From Isochrysis galbana (Eukaryota; Haptophyta; Isochrysidales; Isochrysidaceae): a stretch of 64,000 nt of DNA. The position numbers were made by a program, and so were the translations under genes. The first letter of the stretch is position 1; each line of letters begins with the position of its first letter. The DNA lies in the NCBI GenBank assembly GCA_018136815.1, contig CM030945.1, forward strand, positions 1,090,605 through 1,154,604, given 5' to 3'. The notes below the pieces were generated by a model that was not told where the DNA came from, did no database searches, and was given only the letters and a program-made list of their open reading frames with translations. Positions 53,931 to 64,000 of this stretch are shown here, piece by piece.

Positions 53931-54686
53931 TAAATAAACCTTTTAATAGTCTCACCGCACACGCGGCCGTGGACCCTCTACTTTCTACTCACGTAGGAAA
54001 CTTTCTACACCCCCACTACCCCGGCCCTTCTTTCTCCCCCCGCCATCAGGCGGCTCCCCCCGTGCACTACTAGGGGGATAGGGGTGAAGGGCTTAGATAT
54101 GGTCCGGTGGCCCGCGCCCCCCCCCGGTGATCATTCCCCCCCTTCCTCCTGTGTCTCCGAGTGGGCGGCGGTCTCAGCCCCGACTTATCCTGTAAACAGG
54201 TGCGGGACTTACCGATTTTTCGGTGAGCGGAGCTCTCGCTCCGCCCACCCCCTTCTCCGCGCTCTCTCTCCCCTCTCCTGCGGCACGCGCGATGGCGCGC
54301 CTGCGGCAGGCCTGCAGCTGCCCCTGGCGACCCCTGGAGGCTCATGGAGGCCAGCTCTGGGGGCAGAGGAGGCTGGGACTGGGCCCTGGTCTCCCCTGCC
54401 TCTCCCTCGCTGGCGCTCCTGAGCCTCTGGGGCCCCCAATCTGCACCTGTCTGCCTGTCGACCAGGGGGGGAGGGGGGGTTGGAGCGATGGGCTGGTCAC
54501 GAGGGGCCAGGATGGGCGAATGGGGCGAGCCTGTGGGGAAGGGAGTGGGTCAGTAGGGCAGTGGCCTCCTGGCAAGCCATCAGGCGTGCCAGGAGGATGG
54601 GTGGTTCCTCCCCCATGGCAGGGGAGGAGTGTAGAGAGGGGGGGGCTCGTGCCCCCCCATGGGTCAACCAAGTATAAACTTAGTTG
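53931..54686 (-). mobile_element. 756-bp retroposon, copy C
   Basis: 756 bp, flanked by a 17-bp target duplication, CCGAATAAGACGAGAGA, at 53914-53930 and 54687-54703. Left (3') end TAAATAAACCTTTTAATAG, right (5') end AGTATAAACTTAGTTG. Closely similar to copies A and D over the full length, including the hairpin at about 54221-54248. Confidence 0.9.
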
Positions 54687-54724
54687 CCGAATAAGACGAG
54701 AGAAGTGCGATGTGCCTAAGGGGG

Positions 54725-55011
54725 AGATACGAAGAGGTCGTAAATTAAACCTGATTGCCCCCAGAAGCAGATAAAGAACCGCAGGGGAGATAGCAAATTA
54801 AACCTATTTGCGAGGCGCCTGGGAGGAAGAAAGGTGGGGAAACTTCCCTTCTCTTTCGAGAGAAAGAGAGAGGGCGCTCCACAACCCACGATCCCATGCA
54901 TCCAAGCGAAGCTTTTGACCGAGAACGAGAGAAAGCAGAGAATTATAACGATAAATGCCGAACGACGAAGAGAAGAAAGAAGCCTAACGAGTGTCGATTC
55001 GCGAATGCGAC
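54725..55011. repeat. Repeat R3, copy 3
   Basis: The most complete copy of R3: AAATTAAACCTGATTGCC, then AGCAAATTAAACCTATTTGC, GGCGCCTGGGAGG, GGTGGGGAAACTTCCCTTCT, GAGAGAAAGAGAGAGGGCGC, AGCCTAACGAGTGTCGATTC and GCGAATGCGAC. It follows retroposon C directly. Confidence 0.7.
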
Positions 55012-55578
55012 AATAAACTTAGTGTACTAATCATAAGATTGAAATACGACCCTGCGAGGGATGTCGGTGAACTCGGCCCACGTATTGTACACTCCCTCTT
55101 CAGTTCGTCCCCGACATTTCCGCTTATCACTGGCGTTGCCACAGACATGCTCTCATGCACACCTTGCACACATCGCACCCAGTTCCAGTTCATCCAACAG
55201 GGCACTAGCCTTCTGTTCTCTCGTCACTCGTCAGCAAGGCACGCGCAAAGACAAAGGCTACGACACACATGCACATCAGCATAATCGCTACGGCGCCATA
55301 ACGGCGCCAGCGCCGCAAGATCACATTGCCGCCGAGCTACGGGCAGCATGGCCGACTCCATCAACTCATGCACTCTTTCACAACACCATCCACTCTCCGC
55401 CGCATTCTGCTGAGCGAGGAGGACCAAGAGACGAAGTAGGGGCTCTGAAAGAGTCACAGGCCAGAGAACTGTGGCAGCTTCCGCTCTCGTCGTAGTTTCG
55501 GCTCTGTTTCGTTGTGGGCCTCTCGAATTCCTCACGACGACGAAGCGCAAGGTGGGGCATAGGCCAGGCAAGGAGACG

Positions 55579-55786
55579 ATGGCTCTCTCCAAGCGTCATC
55601 GTTGTGTGATACCAGAGCGCCGCGGTGAGTGTGGGGGATCAATGACAACTCAGGGAGCTATACCTACACGGGGTGCGGTAAGCACGGCTCCACAAGAAGC
55701 GAAGGTTTGCGGCGAGGACCATCGAGGGCAAACGGTACAAGAGGTTCAAAGTCTACAACCAATTCGGCGACAAGAAGTGGGTATGA
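55579..55786 (+). CDS. Candidate tiny basic protein, two exons, 49 aa
   Basis: Exon 1, 55579-55624, reads MALSKRHRCVIPERR and ends at a GTGAGT donor. A 58-bp intron ends GGTAAG. Exon 2, 55683-55786, reads RLHKKRRFAARTIEGKRYKR then FKVYNQFGDKKWV and TGA. The phases match (1 nt + 2 nt). The product would be strongly basic, like a small ribosomal or nucleic-acid-binding protein, but I do not recognise it. The intron is shorter than others in the window, so exon 1 might belong elsewhere. Exon 2 alone looks convincingly protein-coding. Confidence 0.35.
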
Positions 55787-55896
55787 GGGGAAACAGAAAA
55801 ATGGGGGGGCGGCGGCGGTCACGAATGACACCAGGGGATGGAATCACACCGCCGAGCGGCTCGTGGCCGCCCTGCCCCCGTCAGACCGATTGGGGC

Positions 55897-56472
55897 TCAG
55901 ATGAGGGGAAAGCTCAGCAGAGCGTCCGAGCTAGCGGTGGCCGCGTGCTCGGGCAGTAGAGAGAGCATGACCACGGTGTTGAAAAGGAGTAGGCCGTTGA
56001 GTGAACGAAGGAATGTGTGTGAGAAGATGAGCGGCTCCTCGGAGCGCGCCGCTTTCCGGTCTATCGTCCCGCCCCGCTTGACCACCTCGAGAACGTGGCG
56101 CGCAGCCTCTCGCGAGCCGAACCGGTAGGCGGCCAACTCCTCTGCGTGCTCCTGTGCGTGTGCGAGACGTTGCTGCGCGCGCTCGAGGCGATGCTGCGCA
56201 CCACGTACGCCCTGGTAGCATTCGATCCGCGCCCGCGCCGCCTCGTCCTCGGCGAGAGAGAGAGAGGCCCTTGCGGAGTCCATCTGAGAGCCCCACGCGA
56301 CCACCGCTGAGAGGGGGAGTAGGGCTCCGAGCGAGGAGGCGGCGGCGAGGGCGGCGGCGGCGGTGGGCGAGTCGAGAGCGCATGCTGGCGCGTAGCGCGG
56401 CGGCAGAGCGCCTCTCAGCGCGTGAGGAGAGGGAGAGAAGGAGAGTGAGGAGAGGAGGAGGGCGCTGAGCAT
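55897..56472 (-). CDS. Small membrane protein with N-terminal signal and coiled coil
   Basis: Single exon, 191 aa from ATG 56472. MLSALLLSSLSFSPSPHALR looks like a signal or targeting peptide, followed by a second hydrophobic stretch (AAAALAAASSLGALLPLSAV). The middle is a charged helical coiled coil (ARASLSLAEDEAARARIECY, GAQHRLERAQQRLAHAQEHA). A C-terminal hydrophobic helix follows (LNGLLLFNTVVMLSLLPEHA). In an alga this layout would suit an organelle-targeted, membrane-anchored protein, but no family is recognised. The 5' flank has CT/C tracts at 56576-56640. Confidence 0.6.
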   Translation of the reverse strand: MLSALLLSSLSFSPSPHALRGALPPRYAPACALDSPTAAAALAAASSLGALLPLSAVVAWGSQMDSARASLSLAEDEAARARIECYQGVRGAQHRLERAQQRLAHAQEHAEELAAYRFGSREAARHVLEVVKRGGTIDRKAARSEEPLIFSHTFLRSLNGLLLFNTVVMLSLLPEHAATASSDALLSFPLI

Positions 56473-56575
56473 GGCGGCCGTCGAGAGGGCCAGAGAGAGG
56501 GAGGGGTGGACGGGGCCCCTCCTCTCTTTCGCGTACTGAGTGGGAGTGGGTGAGGTTTCACTTAGGGGAGGGGGG

Positions 56576-57200
<625 letters not shown>

Positions 57201-57229
57201 GGGAAGCAGAGAGAAGAAGAAGAACCGTC

Positions 57230-58261
57230 CGGGTGACGGTGAGACTCTCTGTCGGCTCTAAACCCTTCCGCCTCTCTCTCGTCCTTTGATAAAAGCCCCC
57301 CCCCCCCACAGCTTTTCCCTCTCTCCTCGGAGAGTGAGCGAGGCGGGCCTCTCTCTCTGCTTCACTTCCTCTCTGCTTCTTCTTCCTCTCTTCCCGTCCG
57401 TCATCTTGATCGTCATCAAGTATCTTTACTCTAGAAGAGTGAGATTCCTCTCCCCGCAGCGCGGCCCAGTTGCCCCCTCCCCCTTTCCCTCCGTACTCTT
57501 ATGACTACTCCCTCGTTTTCTATGTCCCTTCCCGTGTCTCGGAGGAGGCCACTCCTCTCCCATCCTCACTCATCAGAGAAGAGGGTGCGGGGGTCGATAT
57601 GTGGATGACGAGGGCGAGGGGTAACCCAAGTCTAGTGACTCTTACTGTTTACTCCTACTCCTACTCGTTGCCCGTGGCCCGTGGGGATGGGGCGGGGGTA
57701 GATGGAGATGGTAGATGTGGGGGGTGTGGGGGGTGGGGCAGGATGACGAAGGCAGGCTGTCTACAAGTGTCTAGCCCAGCGCACCCAGCACCTAGCCTCA
57801 ACCACTCGCTGCCGGACTGGGCCATTGGCCACTAGCCACTAGGCCACTAGGCCCTCTCCCTCTCGCACAGTCTAGCGTCTAGCGTCTAGCGTCTGCTTCT
57901 ACTTCTACTTCTTGTTTTTGTTTTGGTTGTTGGGGCTATGGCTATGGAGAGCGAGTGACGCGCATTGAAAGGTAAAAGGGTTTTACAAGAGAGAGCAGGA
58001 GTATTTTGGTATTGCAGCACGCTACGAGCTACGAGCTACGAGGCATCGTGCTGTGAGACGAACGGGTGAAGGTCAAGGTCAAGGTCAAGGTCAACATCAA
58101 GGTGAGGATGATGAGGATACGAGGATACGTGGAGAGTGATAGAGTGTGATGAGTGTGCGTGTGAGTGTGAGAGGAAGGACCTTATAGAAAGGAGGAGGGG
58201 CACCGTGTGCGCGTGCACCGTGCTAAAGCTAAAGACTAAGACAATTTTTATTTTCTATTTT
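57230..58261. other. Intergenic with minor simple repeats
   Basis: Contains a CTAGCGT trio near 57872, an AAGGTC hexamer array at about 58069-58100, and pyrimidine-rich sequence. No gene seen. Confidence 0.5.
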
Positions 58262-58510
58262 GCCTGCGTATGGGAAATACGGTGCTGGGCCTGCAAATAC
58301 AAATACTAGTACAAATAATACAACCAAATACGGATGTATTTGGCCTTTACGGCCAAATATATTGCAAATGCATTCGAGGCCGACTGCTCATGACACGCTT
58401 CAAATACAGCCAAATACATATGTATTTGCCTCCGGCCAAATATGAAATATGGTAAATACGAATACGTAGTTGTAGTTGTAGTTCGTAGTTCCCATCTTCC
58501 CATCTAGGCC
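58262..58510. mobile_element. Palindrome-rich MITE-like element, copy 2
   Basis: Same ends and internal AAATAC palindromes as 13970-14161: left GCCTGCGTATGGGAAATACG, right CCCATCTAGGCC. The internal block GACACGCTTCAAATACAGCC is identical in both copies. Longer by about 55 bp, partly from small duplications (GTAGTT; CCCATCTT). Confidence 0.6.
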
Positions 58511-58737
58511 CATTTCCTATTTGGTGTAGGTATAGAGTAAAAAGTAGCGACATGCGATAAGACGTTGAGGTATACACCGTGTATACACCGGAATTGGCTC
58601 ACGTCTGGCTTCTGACTGGTAACGGATACTGTACAGTAGAGTAGATGTCGTGTGGAGGAAAGAGTGAGAGTGTCAGAGGGCTGATCCAGAATACTGGTTT
58701 ACTAATACTGCTTATTCTCTCCTCTCCATCATCAATG

Positions 58738-58819
58738 GTCGACGTGCCCGAGCGGTTAAGGGGAGAGACTAGAAATCTCTTAGGCTCAGCCTGCGTAGGT
58801 TCGAATCCTATCGTCGACG
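58738..58819 (+). tRNA. tRNA-Ser (anticodon AGA)
   Basis: 82 nt. The acceptor stem GTCGACG (58738-58744) pairs perfectly with CGTCGAC (58812-58818), discriminator G. The anticodon arm has loop CTAGAAA with anticodon AGA. A long type II variable arm and the T-loop GGTTCGAATCC (B box) follow. No intron. A TTTT terminator lies at 58826. Serine identity is supported by the long variable arm and discriminator. Confidence 0.95.
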
Positions 58820-59326
58820 CAAAACTTTTCCTTTTCTGTTTCCTGGTCTCTGCACCTCGTTTTTGCCTTTCTGTCCTGCTCTTGTATTTCTCCTCGACCC
58901 AACCTTGCCCACCCTCATTTGTTATTTTCCTCTTCACATCAACCTGACAGTCTCACCCAGCATTTCCTTCTCTGACTTCTGATGTTTGACAGGCATGCAA
59001 TCGTCCATCTTCGACGCTTTCTCGAGAGCTTTCTGTTGCTCGCTTCTCCAGGAGAGGGAGAGGGAAAGCATGGCGCCTGCAAGTGCTTTTCCTGGCCGGG
59101 CAATCTCTTCCTCGCACCCAATCTTCTCCTGGCTTCCTTCTCACAGCAACCTTTTCTCATACTGCCACGTGTATATATTATTTTGATAGTATGTAGTATT
59201 CTCATACTGCCACGTGCGCGTCCCCCTACCTACCTCTATCTTCTATCTCCTACCTCTACCTACATTATACATTAATTATGATTATATGTGGATTATATGT
59301 GACATGACACACAAATACATACACAC
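58820..59326. other. Intergenic, no gene seen
   Basis: TCTCATACTGCCACGTG occurs twice, at about 59157-59173 and 59200-59216, around a ~26-bp A/T-rich spacer. This may be the footprint of a very short retroposed tail. Confidence 0.4.
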
Positions 59327-60700
59327 TTATGAAGACTTCTCCCGGTTGTTGTTGTTGTAACGCAACATCGTCAGCGCGGCTTGAATCTGATCCGCAAGAG
59401 CAAGAGATGTCGAACGATCCGGACCAAACATTTTGGTCAGCAAAGAAAATACGCGCTCACACGAAGCTGAATTTGGAGTCATGCTGAATGTGATCCTTGC
59501 CGCCAGCGCCCGTGTGGGGAACTTTGTGTGGTTGGATGCCCACCAACCAAGCACCTGCTGTGTGAACGTTGGCACCTCGGAGTGATCAATCGTGGTCCCA
59601 CGACATGCAACCAAGTATGCAGGAAGCTCATTCAGCAACCCTTGCGTGATGGAAGGCAAATGACTAAAGGCAGGAATCTCCGAGAGCCGATGGACCCAAA
59701 GATGATCCACCTTGCCATAGCAACCTACTTTTATAAGTGGGGGTCAATGGGGGCCTCGCGCCCCCCTCTCTCCATCGCGGACACCCCCCGGGGTGGGCCC
59801 GTACAATCAACCCCAGCCCCTGCCCTTTGGCAGGGGCTGGGCAATCAACACTCTGGCCCAGACCCCTAGTGGGCGCGGGCCGAGACTCGCACTCCCACGC
59901 CCAGCATGGGCCTGCCCTCGAGCTGACTCCCCCCCCTCCCCTGGTCGCCAGGCATACAGAGGCCACTGGGAGGCTCCAATGGCCAGCGTGGCAAGCGTGG
60001 GAGAGGCAGGGGGGGCCAGGGGCTGAGCCCCAGCCTCCACTGCCCCCTGAGCTGCCCTTGCTGGCCCTCTGGGAGCCCCCAAAGGCCCTCTGAGAGCAGG
60101 CCGTGGCGCGCCGCATGGCGACGCGCCGCAGGGAGAGGGGCGGAGGAGAATGGAGAGAGGGAGAGGGGGGAATTTGCGCCCCCCCGATGGAGTGCGGTAA
60201 GAAACGGGCCCCGTTTGCGTTAGCAAACGGGCGAAGGGGGGCGGCTGGCGACAGGAGGGGCGAGAAGAAGGGAGTGGCTCAAGACGTCCCTGTGGCAGGT
60301 ATCAGGGGGCGCAGTCATTTATTTCTTCGAGGACTGCTCGCGGCGCGAGCTGTAAGGGCCGTTCTGCTTCACGACGAGAGGTCCCTCCCCCCCCCCCGGT
60401 GTTTTTCCCCGGAGAGTCGGCCGGCGTCGACCGGTCCGCCTCAATGGGTTTTCCCTCATTGTAACTTGTGGGGAGTTATAATGGGAGCCGGGGGTTTGCG
60501 AGGGGGGAGATTTGAAGGGATGCATATGTGTATGTGTCTGTGCCATCACTTCAAGGCGTGCGGGCAAGTGCGCTGAGGGGTGTCGTGATAGTACCGGGCT
60601 AGTGGGAGTAGTGGTACTAACGCTCAGTTGTTTTATTAAATGATCCACCTTGCCATAGGCAAAGGCTGGATTAAACGCTCTCAACAGCCCACTTCGACGA
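59327..60700 (-). pseudogene. hAT transposase C-terminus, split by a retroposon
   Basis: The minus strand at 59327-59720 encodes the hAT dimerisation domain: LLNELPAYLVACRG, WWASNHTKFPTRALAARITF, then SASCERVFSLLTKMFGPDRS and SLADQIQAALTMLRYN. The preceding residues (RAFNPAFAYGKVDHL) are found beyond the insert, at about 60640-60700, in a frame that joins exactly once one copy of the 19-bp target duplication is removed. Upstream of 60700 the frame degenerates, and the catalytic core is not found. It is a dead fragment. Confidence 0.85.
59721..60639 (+). mobile_element. 919-bp retroposon inserted in the hAT gene
   Basis: Flanked by a 19-bp target duplication, ATGATCCACCTTGCCATAG, at 59702-59720 and 60640-60658. 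The 5' end, CAACCTACTTTTATAAGTGG then GTCAATGGGGG, resembles the 5' end of the 756-bp family (minus strand of copies A, C, D). The 3' end is GTTGTTTTATTAA. It contains a perfect 9-bp stem with GTTA loop at 60210-60231 (CCCGTTTGC / GCAAACGGG). No ORF. A partial copy lies at 31137-31474. Confidence 0.88.
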
Positions 60701-61541
60701 TGAGGCGAGGGCAACAAGGGCGAATGGACGAATGTAGGACCCTGCGACGGCGACTAGTGGCTAGCCTGCAAGGAGGGAACATAGAAACGCAAACAACTTC
60801 TAAAACCAAAAGGTCGGTCGATCGCGGATGCGACAGAGATATTATTGGAATGCTCCTTTCACTTGCTCCACGAGCGACGACCATTGAGGCAAAGCCGTTG
60901 CATCAACTGCTCGTCGAATCTCCTCTTCCTCATTCACATCTAGTGTTTGGCCGTCAGCATACGTGGCGCGCCCTCATGCCGAGCCAAGGCGACGCCGTTC
61001 TCGTCGCGTACGTGGTGCTCCTGGGCCTCTCCTTCGGGGTGCTCGCGGGGGGGCTCATGGATGGTAGGGTGAGAGTCCCCACGGGAGGGGAAGAAACCCT
61101 GAGGGAAAGGAGACCAAATGAAGGCAAGCAAGCCGCCTCACGGCGTACACCATCAACTATCCCTATCCGGACGATGACACATCAGAGGACTTAGAGGTGG
61201 AATAAGAGGTGCGGTGTCTCTTAGTGGTTCACGATGTCTTTGATGAGTCGGTACAACAACAACAAGAGGATCGTGGGTTGATGCTGATTTGAGCTCGATC
61301 GTGCGGGTTGCGAGTTGCGAGATGTGAGATGTGGGGGGGGGCTGTCGCCTTGGTCACATATATGTGTCATGTGGGCTCTCAGGTTTGACTTGTAGAGCAG
61401 TGTGATGAACAATGTGATGCTGCCATTTCTATCATTTCTATGCCTCGTACACTTGATAATAATAATACGCCTCGCCTGACACGCCAAATAAGAGAGCAAA
61501 ATGTCGATATATTTCGTATTTCGATCGAAATTAAGTTGTAA
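60700..61541. other. Intergenic, possibly upstream remains of the hAT element
   Basis: Frames such as 60640-61194 (plus) have no recognisable domain. No hAT catalytic motif was found on the minus strand. Confidence 0.4.
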
Positions 61542-61563
61542 AGTCGAATCTCAGTCGAAATAA

Positions 61564-63277
61564 ATAAATAAACCTTTTAATAGTCTCACCGCACACGCGG
61601 CCGTGGACCCTCTACTTTCTACTCACGTAGGAAACTTTCTACACCCCCACTTCCCCGGCCCTTCTCCCCCCGCCATAAGGCGACTCCCCCCGTGCACTAC
61701 TAGGGGGATAGGGGTGAAGGGCTTAGATATGGTCCGGTGGCCCGCGCCTCCCCCCGGTGATCATTCCCCCCCTTCCTCCTGTGTCTCCGAGTGGGCGGCG
61801 GTCTCAGCCCCGACTTATCCTGTAAACAGGTGCGGGACTTACATATTTTCCGGTGAGCGGAGCTCTCGCTCCGCCCACCCCCTTCTCCGCGCTCTCTCTC
61901 CCCTCTCCTGCAGGCACGCGCGATGGCGCGCCTGCGGCAGGCCTGCAGCTTGTTGTATTCCTGCCCATCTGAAGGTTGTAGGCATGAATATTCGTGTAAG
62001 GTACGCGCTCACAATTACAATCGAACAGTTCCCCGTGTTGCCACTGACGCACAAGACACACAGATTCGGATTCCCCATGGTCTCAAGTCCAGGTTTGCAG
62101 GTTTTGGTCTCGAAATTTGCGATTCGAATTTTGTTTTTGCTGTTACTATAATTGTTGGCTCGTTTAAGGTAATAAACCGGCATGACTTCGACTTCTCGTT
62201 CTGCAGTCGCTCTGCGAGACTCTCTCTCTCTCTCTCTCTCTCTCTCCGTCCGCCTCTCCTCGGCCGACGGCAAGAAGATTCGTCCAAAACATTCTCCGGT
62301 CCCAAGATATCTCGTGGGGGGTCTCTCCGCGCTCCGCGAGGGAAAGGACGCGATCTCGCTCCGAGATCGGCCCTTCTGACCGCTCGGCTGCACCGCTGTC
62401 TCGTCTCTCTTCCCTCTCTTCTCCTCTGCTGGGAGGAATTGTCCCTTTGGGAAAGATTGGCCCTTTTTGTTGGCCAAGTTGCAACTTGCTTTTCCGGGTT
62501 TGTTTATCGTATGATTCCGGAGTGTTTACGTTAGTTTTCTGAGCCCAAGGACTTTGGTTTTTGGTTTCTTGTGAGTGATTTTTGTAGCAACTTCGTCGAG
62601 TCCCACCGTGTTCCCAAGCGAGTCCCCCCCGAGTTCCCGAGTCTATACCCCGAGTCAACGAGTCAATACAAGTCAAGCACGCGCCTGAGCCACCCCCAGT
62701 CGCCTGCCACCACCTCCCACAAGCCTCCTTCCGCACTTCCGCGCCCACCGTGCTCCGTGCGTGCGTCGTGCGTCGATCACCATGCCCGTAGTCACCCCCG
62801 AGGAAAGCTCCATGAGCTCCCCACAAGAACCGCGTTCCGCGCTAGCTGCCGGCGCGCCCTCGCAGGCAATCTCCAAGAGTGAGATCAGCCTTGCTCTGAC
62901 ACAGCTGCCCCTGGCGACCCCTGGCTGGAGGCTCCTGGAGGCCAGCTCTGGGGGCAGAGGAGGCTCGGGCTGGGCCCTGGCCTCCCCTGCCTCTCCCTCG
63001 CTGGCGCTCCTGAGCCTCTGGGGCCCCCAATCTGCACCTGTCTGCCTGTCGACCAGGGGGGGAGGGGGGGTTGGAGCGATGGGCTGGCCACGACAGGCTA
63101 GGGCGCGCGAGGCAGGCGAGCCTGCCAGGGAGAGAGTGGGTCAGTAGGGCAGTGGCCTCCTGGCAAGCCATCAGGCGTGCCAGGAGGATGGGTGGTTCCT
63201 CCCCCATGGCAGGGGAGGAGTGGAGAGAGGGGGGGGCTCGTGCCCCCCCATGGGTCAACCAAGTATAAACTTAGTTG
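61564..63277 (-). mobile_element. 756-bp retroposon, copy D, interrupted
   Basis: Flanked by a 22-bp target duplication at 61542-61563 and 63278-63299 (core AATCTCAGTCGAAATAA). Without the 951-bp insert at 61951-62901 and its 5-bp duplication, its length is 758 bp, equal to copies A, B and C. The left (3') end has an extra ATAA unit before AACCTTTTAATAG. Confidence 0.88.
61951..62901. mobile_element. TG...CA insert with 5-bp duplication (solo-LTR-like)
   Basis: 951 bp starting TGTTGTATTC and ending CTCTGACA, flanked by CAGCT at 61946-61950 and 62902-62906. TG/CA ends with a 5-bp duplication are typical of an LTR. I find no terminal repeats inside, so it would be a solo LTR. A segment at about 62410-62495 resembles the interior of the small LTR element at 40.2 kb. 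A CT microsatellite is at 62221-62246. A short frame near the right end (ATG 62779, MPVVTPEESSMSSPQEPRS) is open into the flank. Confidence 0.6.
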
Positions 63278-63299
63278 AGTCGAATCTCAGTCGAAATAA

Positions 63300-64000
63300 G
63301 CTGCAAAATTTGGGTCAAGGGAAGCGAAATATCGAAACAAAATTTTGGTGGGTCTCAAACGAAACTCTGGCTTGACCCAAAGTCTTCCATTGCCAGTGCC
63401 AATGCCAAGCGGCGGCACGGCGGCACGCGATGCGGATGCGGCTCGCTTGTAACTTGTAACGCTTGTACCTGGTCCGACTGGGTGTCCCCTCGCGAACGCT
63501 TCGGGGACATGGGTGTGTCCATGGGCAGATCGCCCGCGCTGGCCACCTGGGCGGCGGGAGAGGAGGGGAGCGGCGCGCACTCCTTGACCCTTGACCAATG
63601 TCCCTATATCCTATCGTTTTAACTTTAACCATAGTTGATTGTAAGAACTTTATACGGGGTATGTATGGCACACACTCGCGCCGGTCTGTCCGACGGGGGC
63701 CCACCGCGCGCGCAGTCTCGCCTCTCCTCCTCTGCTCCGCCTCTCGCTCCACTCGTGCGCCACCTTCCCTGAAATTGAGCCGCGCCTTTGCCTTATTCCT
63801 CGCTTTCCTTCACGTTGCTCCTGCCTCAGCGCATTGCTCGGCTGACCAAACGAAGAGAGAAAGAGGGGGTGGGACAAAAGAGCACCTACTGCTGCCACCG
63901 CTGGGCGCTGCACGCCACCATTCCGCTGTGCCCGCGCGCCGCGCGCGCGTTCCTCCGCTGTCCACACACGCGAATGAACAGTGGGCGGAGTAAGCGGGTG
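63300..64000. other. Right edge, repeat fragment and gene-free sequence
   Basis: At 63545-63640 the minus strand carries a diverged copy of the two-ORF retroelement 5' end (ACTATGGTTAAAGTTAAAAC then GGAGTGCGCGCCGCTCCCCT). After this a minus-strand frame with MDTPMSPKRSRGDTQSDQVQ begins at about 63516 but soon ends. No gene is evident from 63640 to the edge. Confidence 0.4.

Overview
This is a GC-rich, repeat-rich window from a nuclear genome of a eukaryote. Spliceosomal introns of about 85 to 310 nt are followed clearly, and the families present (callose synthase, tail-anchored E2 enzyme, PNUTS-like protein, P-type cyclin) are eukaryotic. The mix of a GT48 callose synthase, low-complexity promoters, short GT-AG introns and many small transposons suits a unicellular alga or related protist. 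I cannot name the species from the sequence.

Layout. 1-533 (minus) is the 5' part of an unknown ORF running off the left edge. 2418-11917 (plus) is a complete 26-exon 1,3-beta-glucan (callose) synthase whose frame stays open over all 25 introns (2,027 aa). 12.7-14.2 kb holds repeat fragments and a palindromic MITE-like element. 14838-16538 (plus) is a class IV (D-amino-acid type) aminotransferase. 17504-21011 (minus) is a TPR protein. 23405-24562 (minus) is a UBE2J/UBC6-type E2. 26230-28614 (plus) is a PNUTS/PPP1R10-like protein (TFIIS-N domain, RVSW motif, CCCH finger). 32278-33207 (minus) is a DUF1295 membrane protein. 36267-37241 (plus) is a cyclin. 38.5-39.1 kb is a decayed methyltransferase-like gene of the type found in phages. 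41321-46275 (plus) is a large Gln-rich protein with a chromodomain-like N-terminus. 46625-47777 (plus) is a small two-exon gene with a retroposon in its intron. 55579-55786 (plus) is a tiny basic two-exon candidate and 55897-56472 (minus) a small membrane protein. A tRNA-Ser(AGA) lies at 58738-58819. A broken hAT transposase is at 59.3-60.7 kb.

The most interesting part is the mobile DNA. A 3.5-kb element (49757-53278, 18-bp target duplication) encodes two adjacent ORFs: an ORF1-like protein and a protein equivalent only to the region after the reverse transcriptase in LINE ORF2. No endonuclease or reverse transcriptase is present. Its 3' end resembles one end of a non-coding retroposon of about 756 bp that occurs four times at near-constant length, each copy with its own 17-22-bp target duplication (16650, 46847, 53931 and 61564). 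A second retroposon type (59721-60639) has a related 5' end and has split the hAT gene. Around these are a small LTR element with primer-binding site and polypurine tract, a CACTA-like element around it, a hAT-type MITE, a TG...CA insert with a 5-bp duplication, and several diverged copies of the ORF2-like region. The host genes have no evident shared pathway; the window reads as unrelated housekeeping genes separated by nested transposons.
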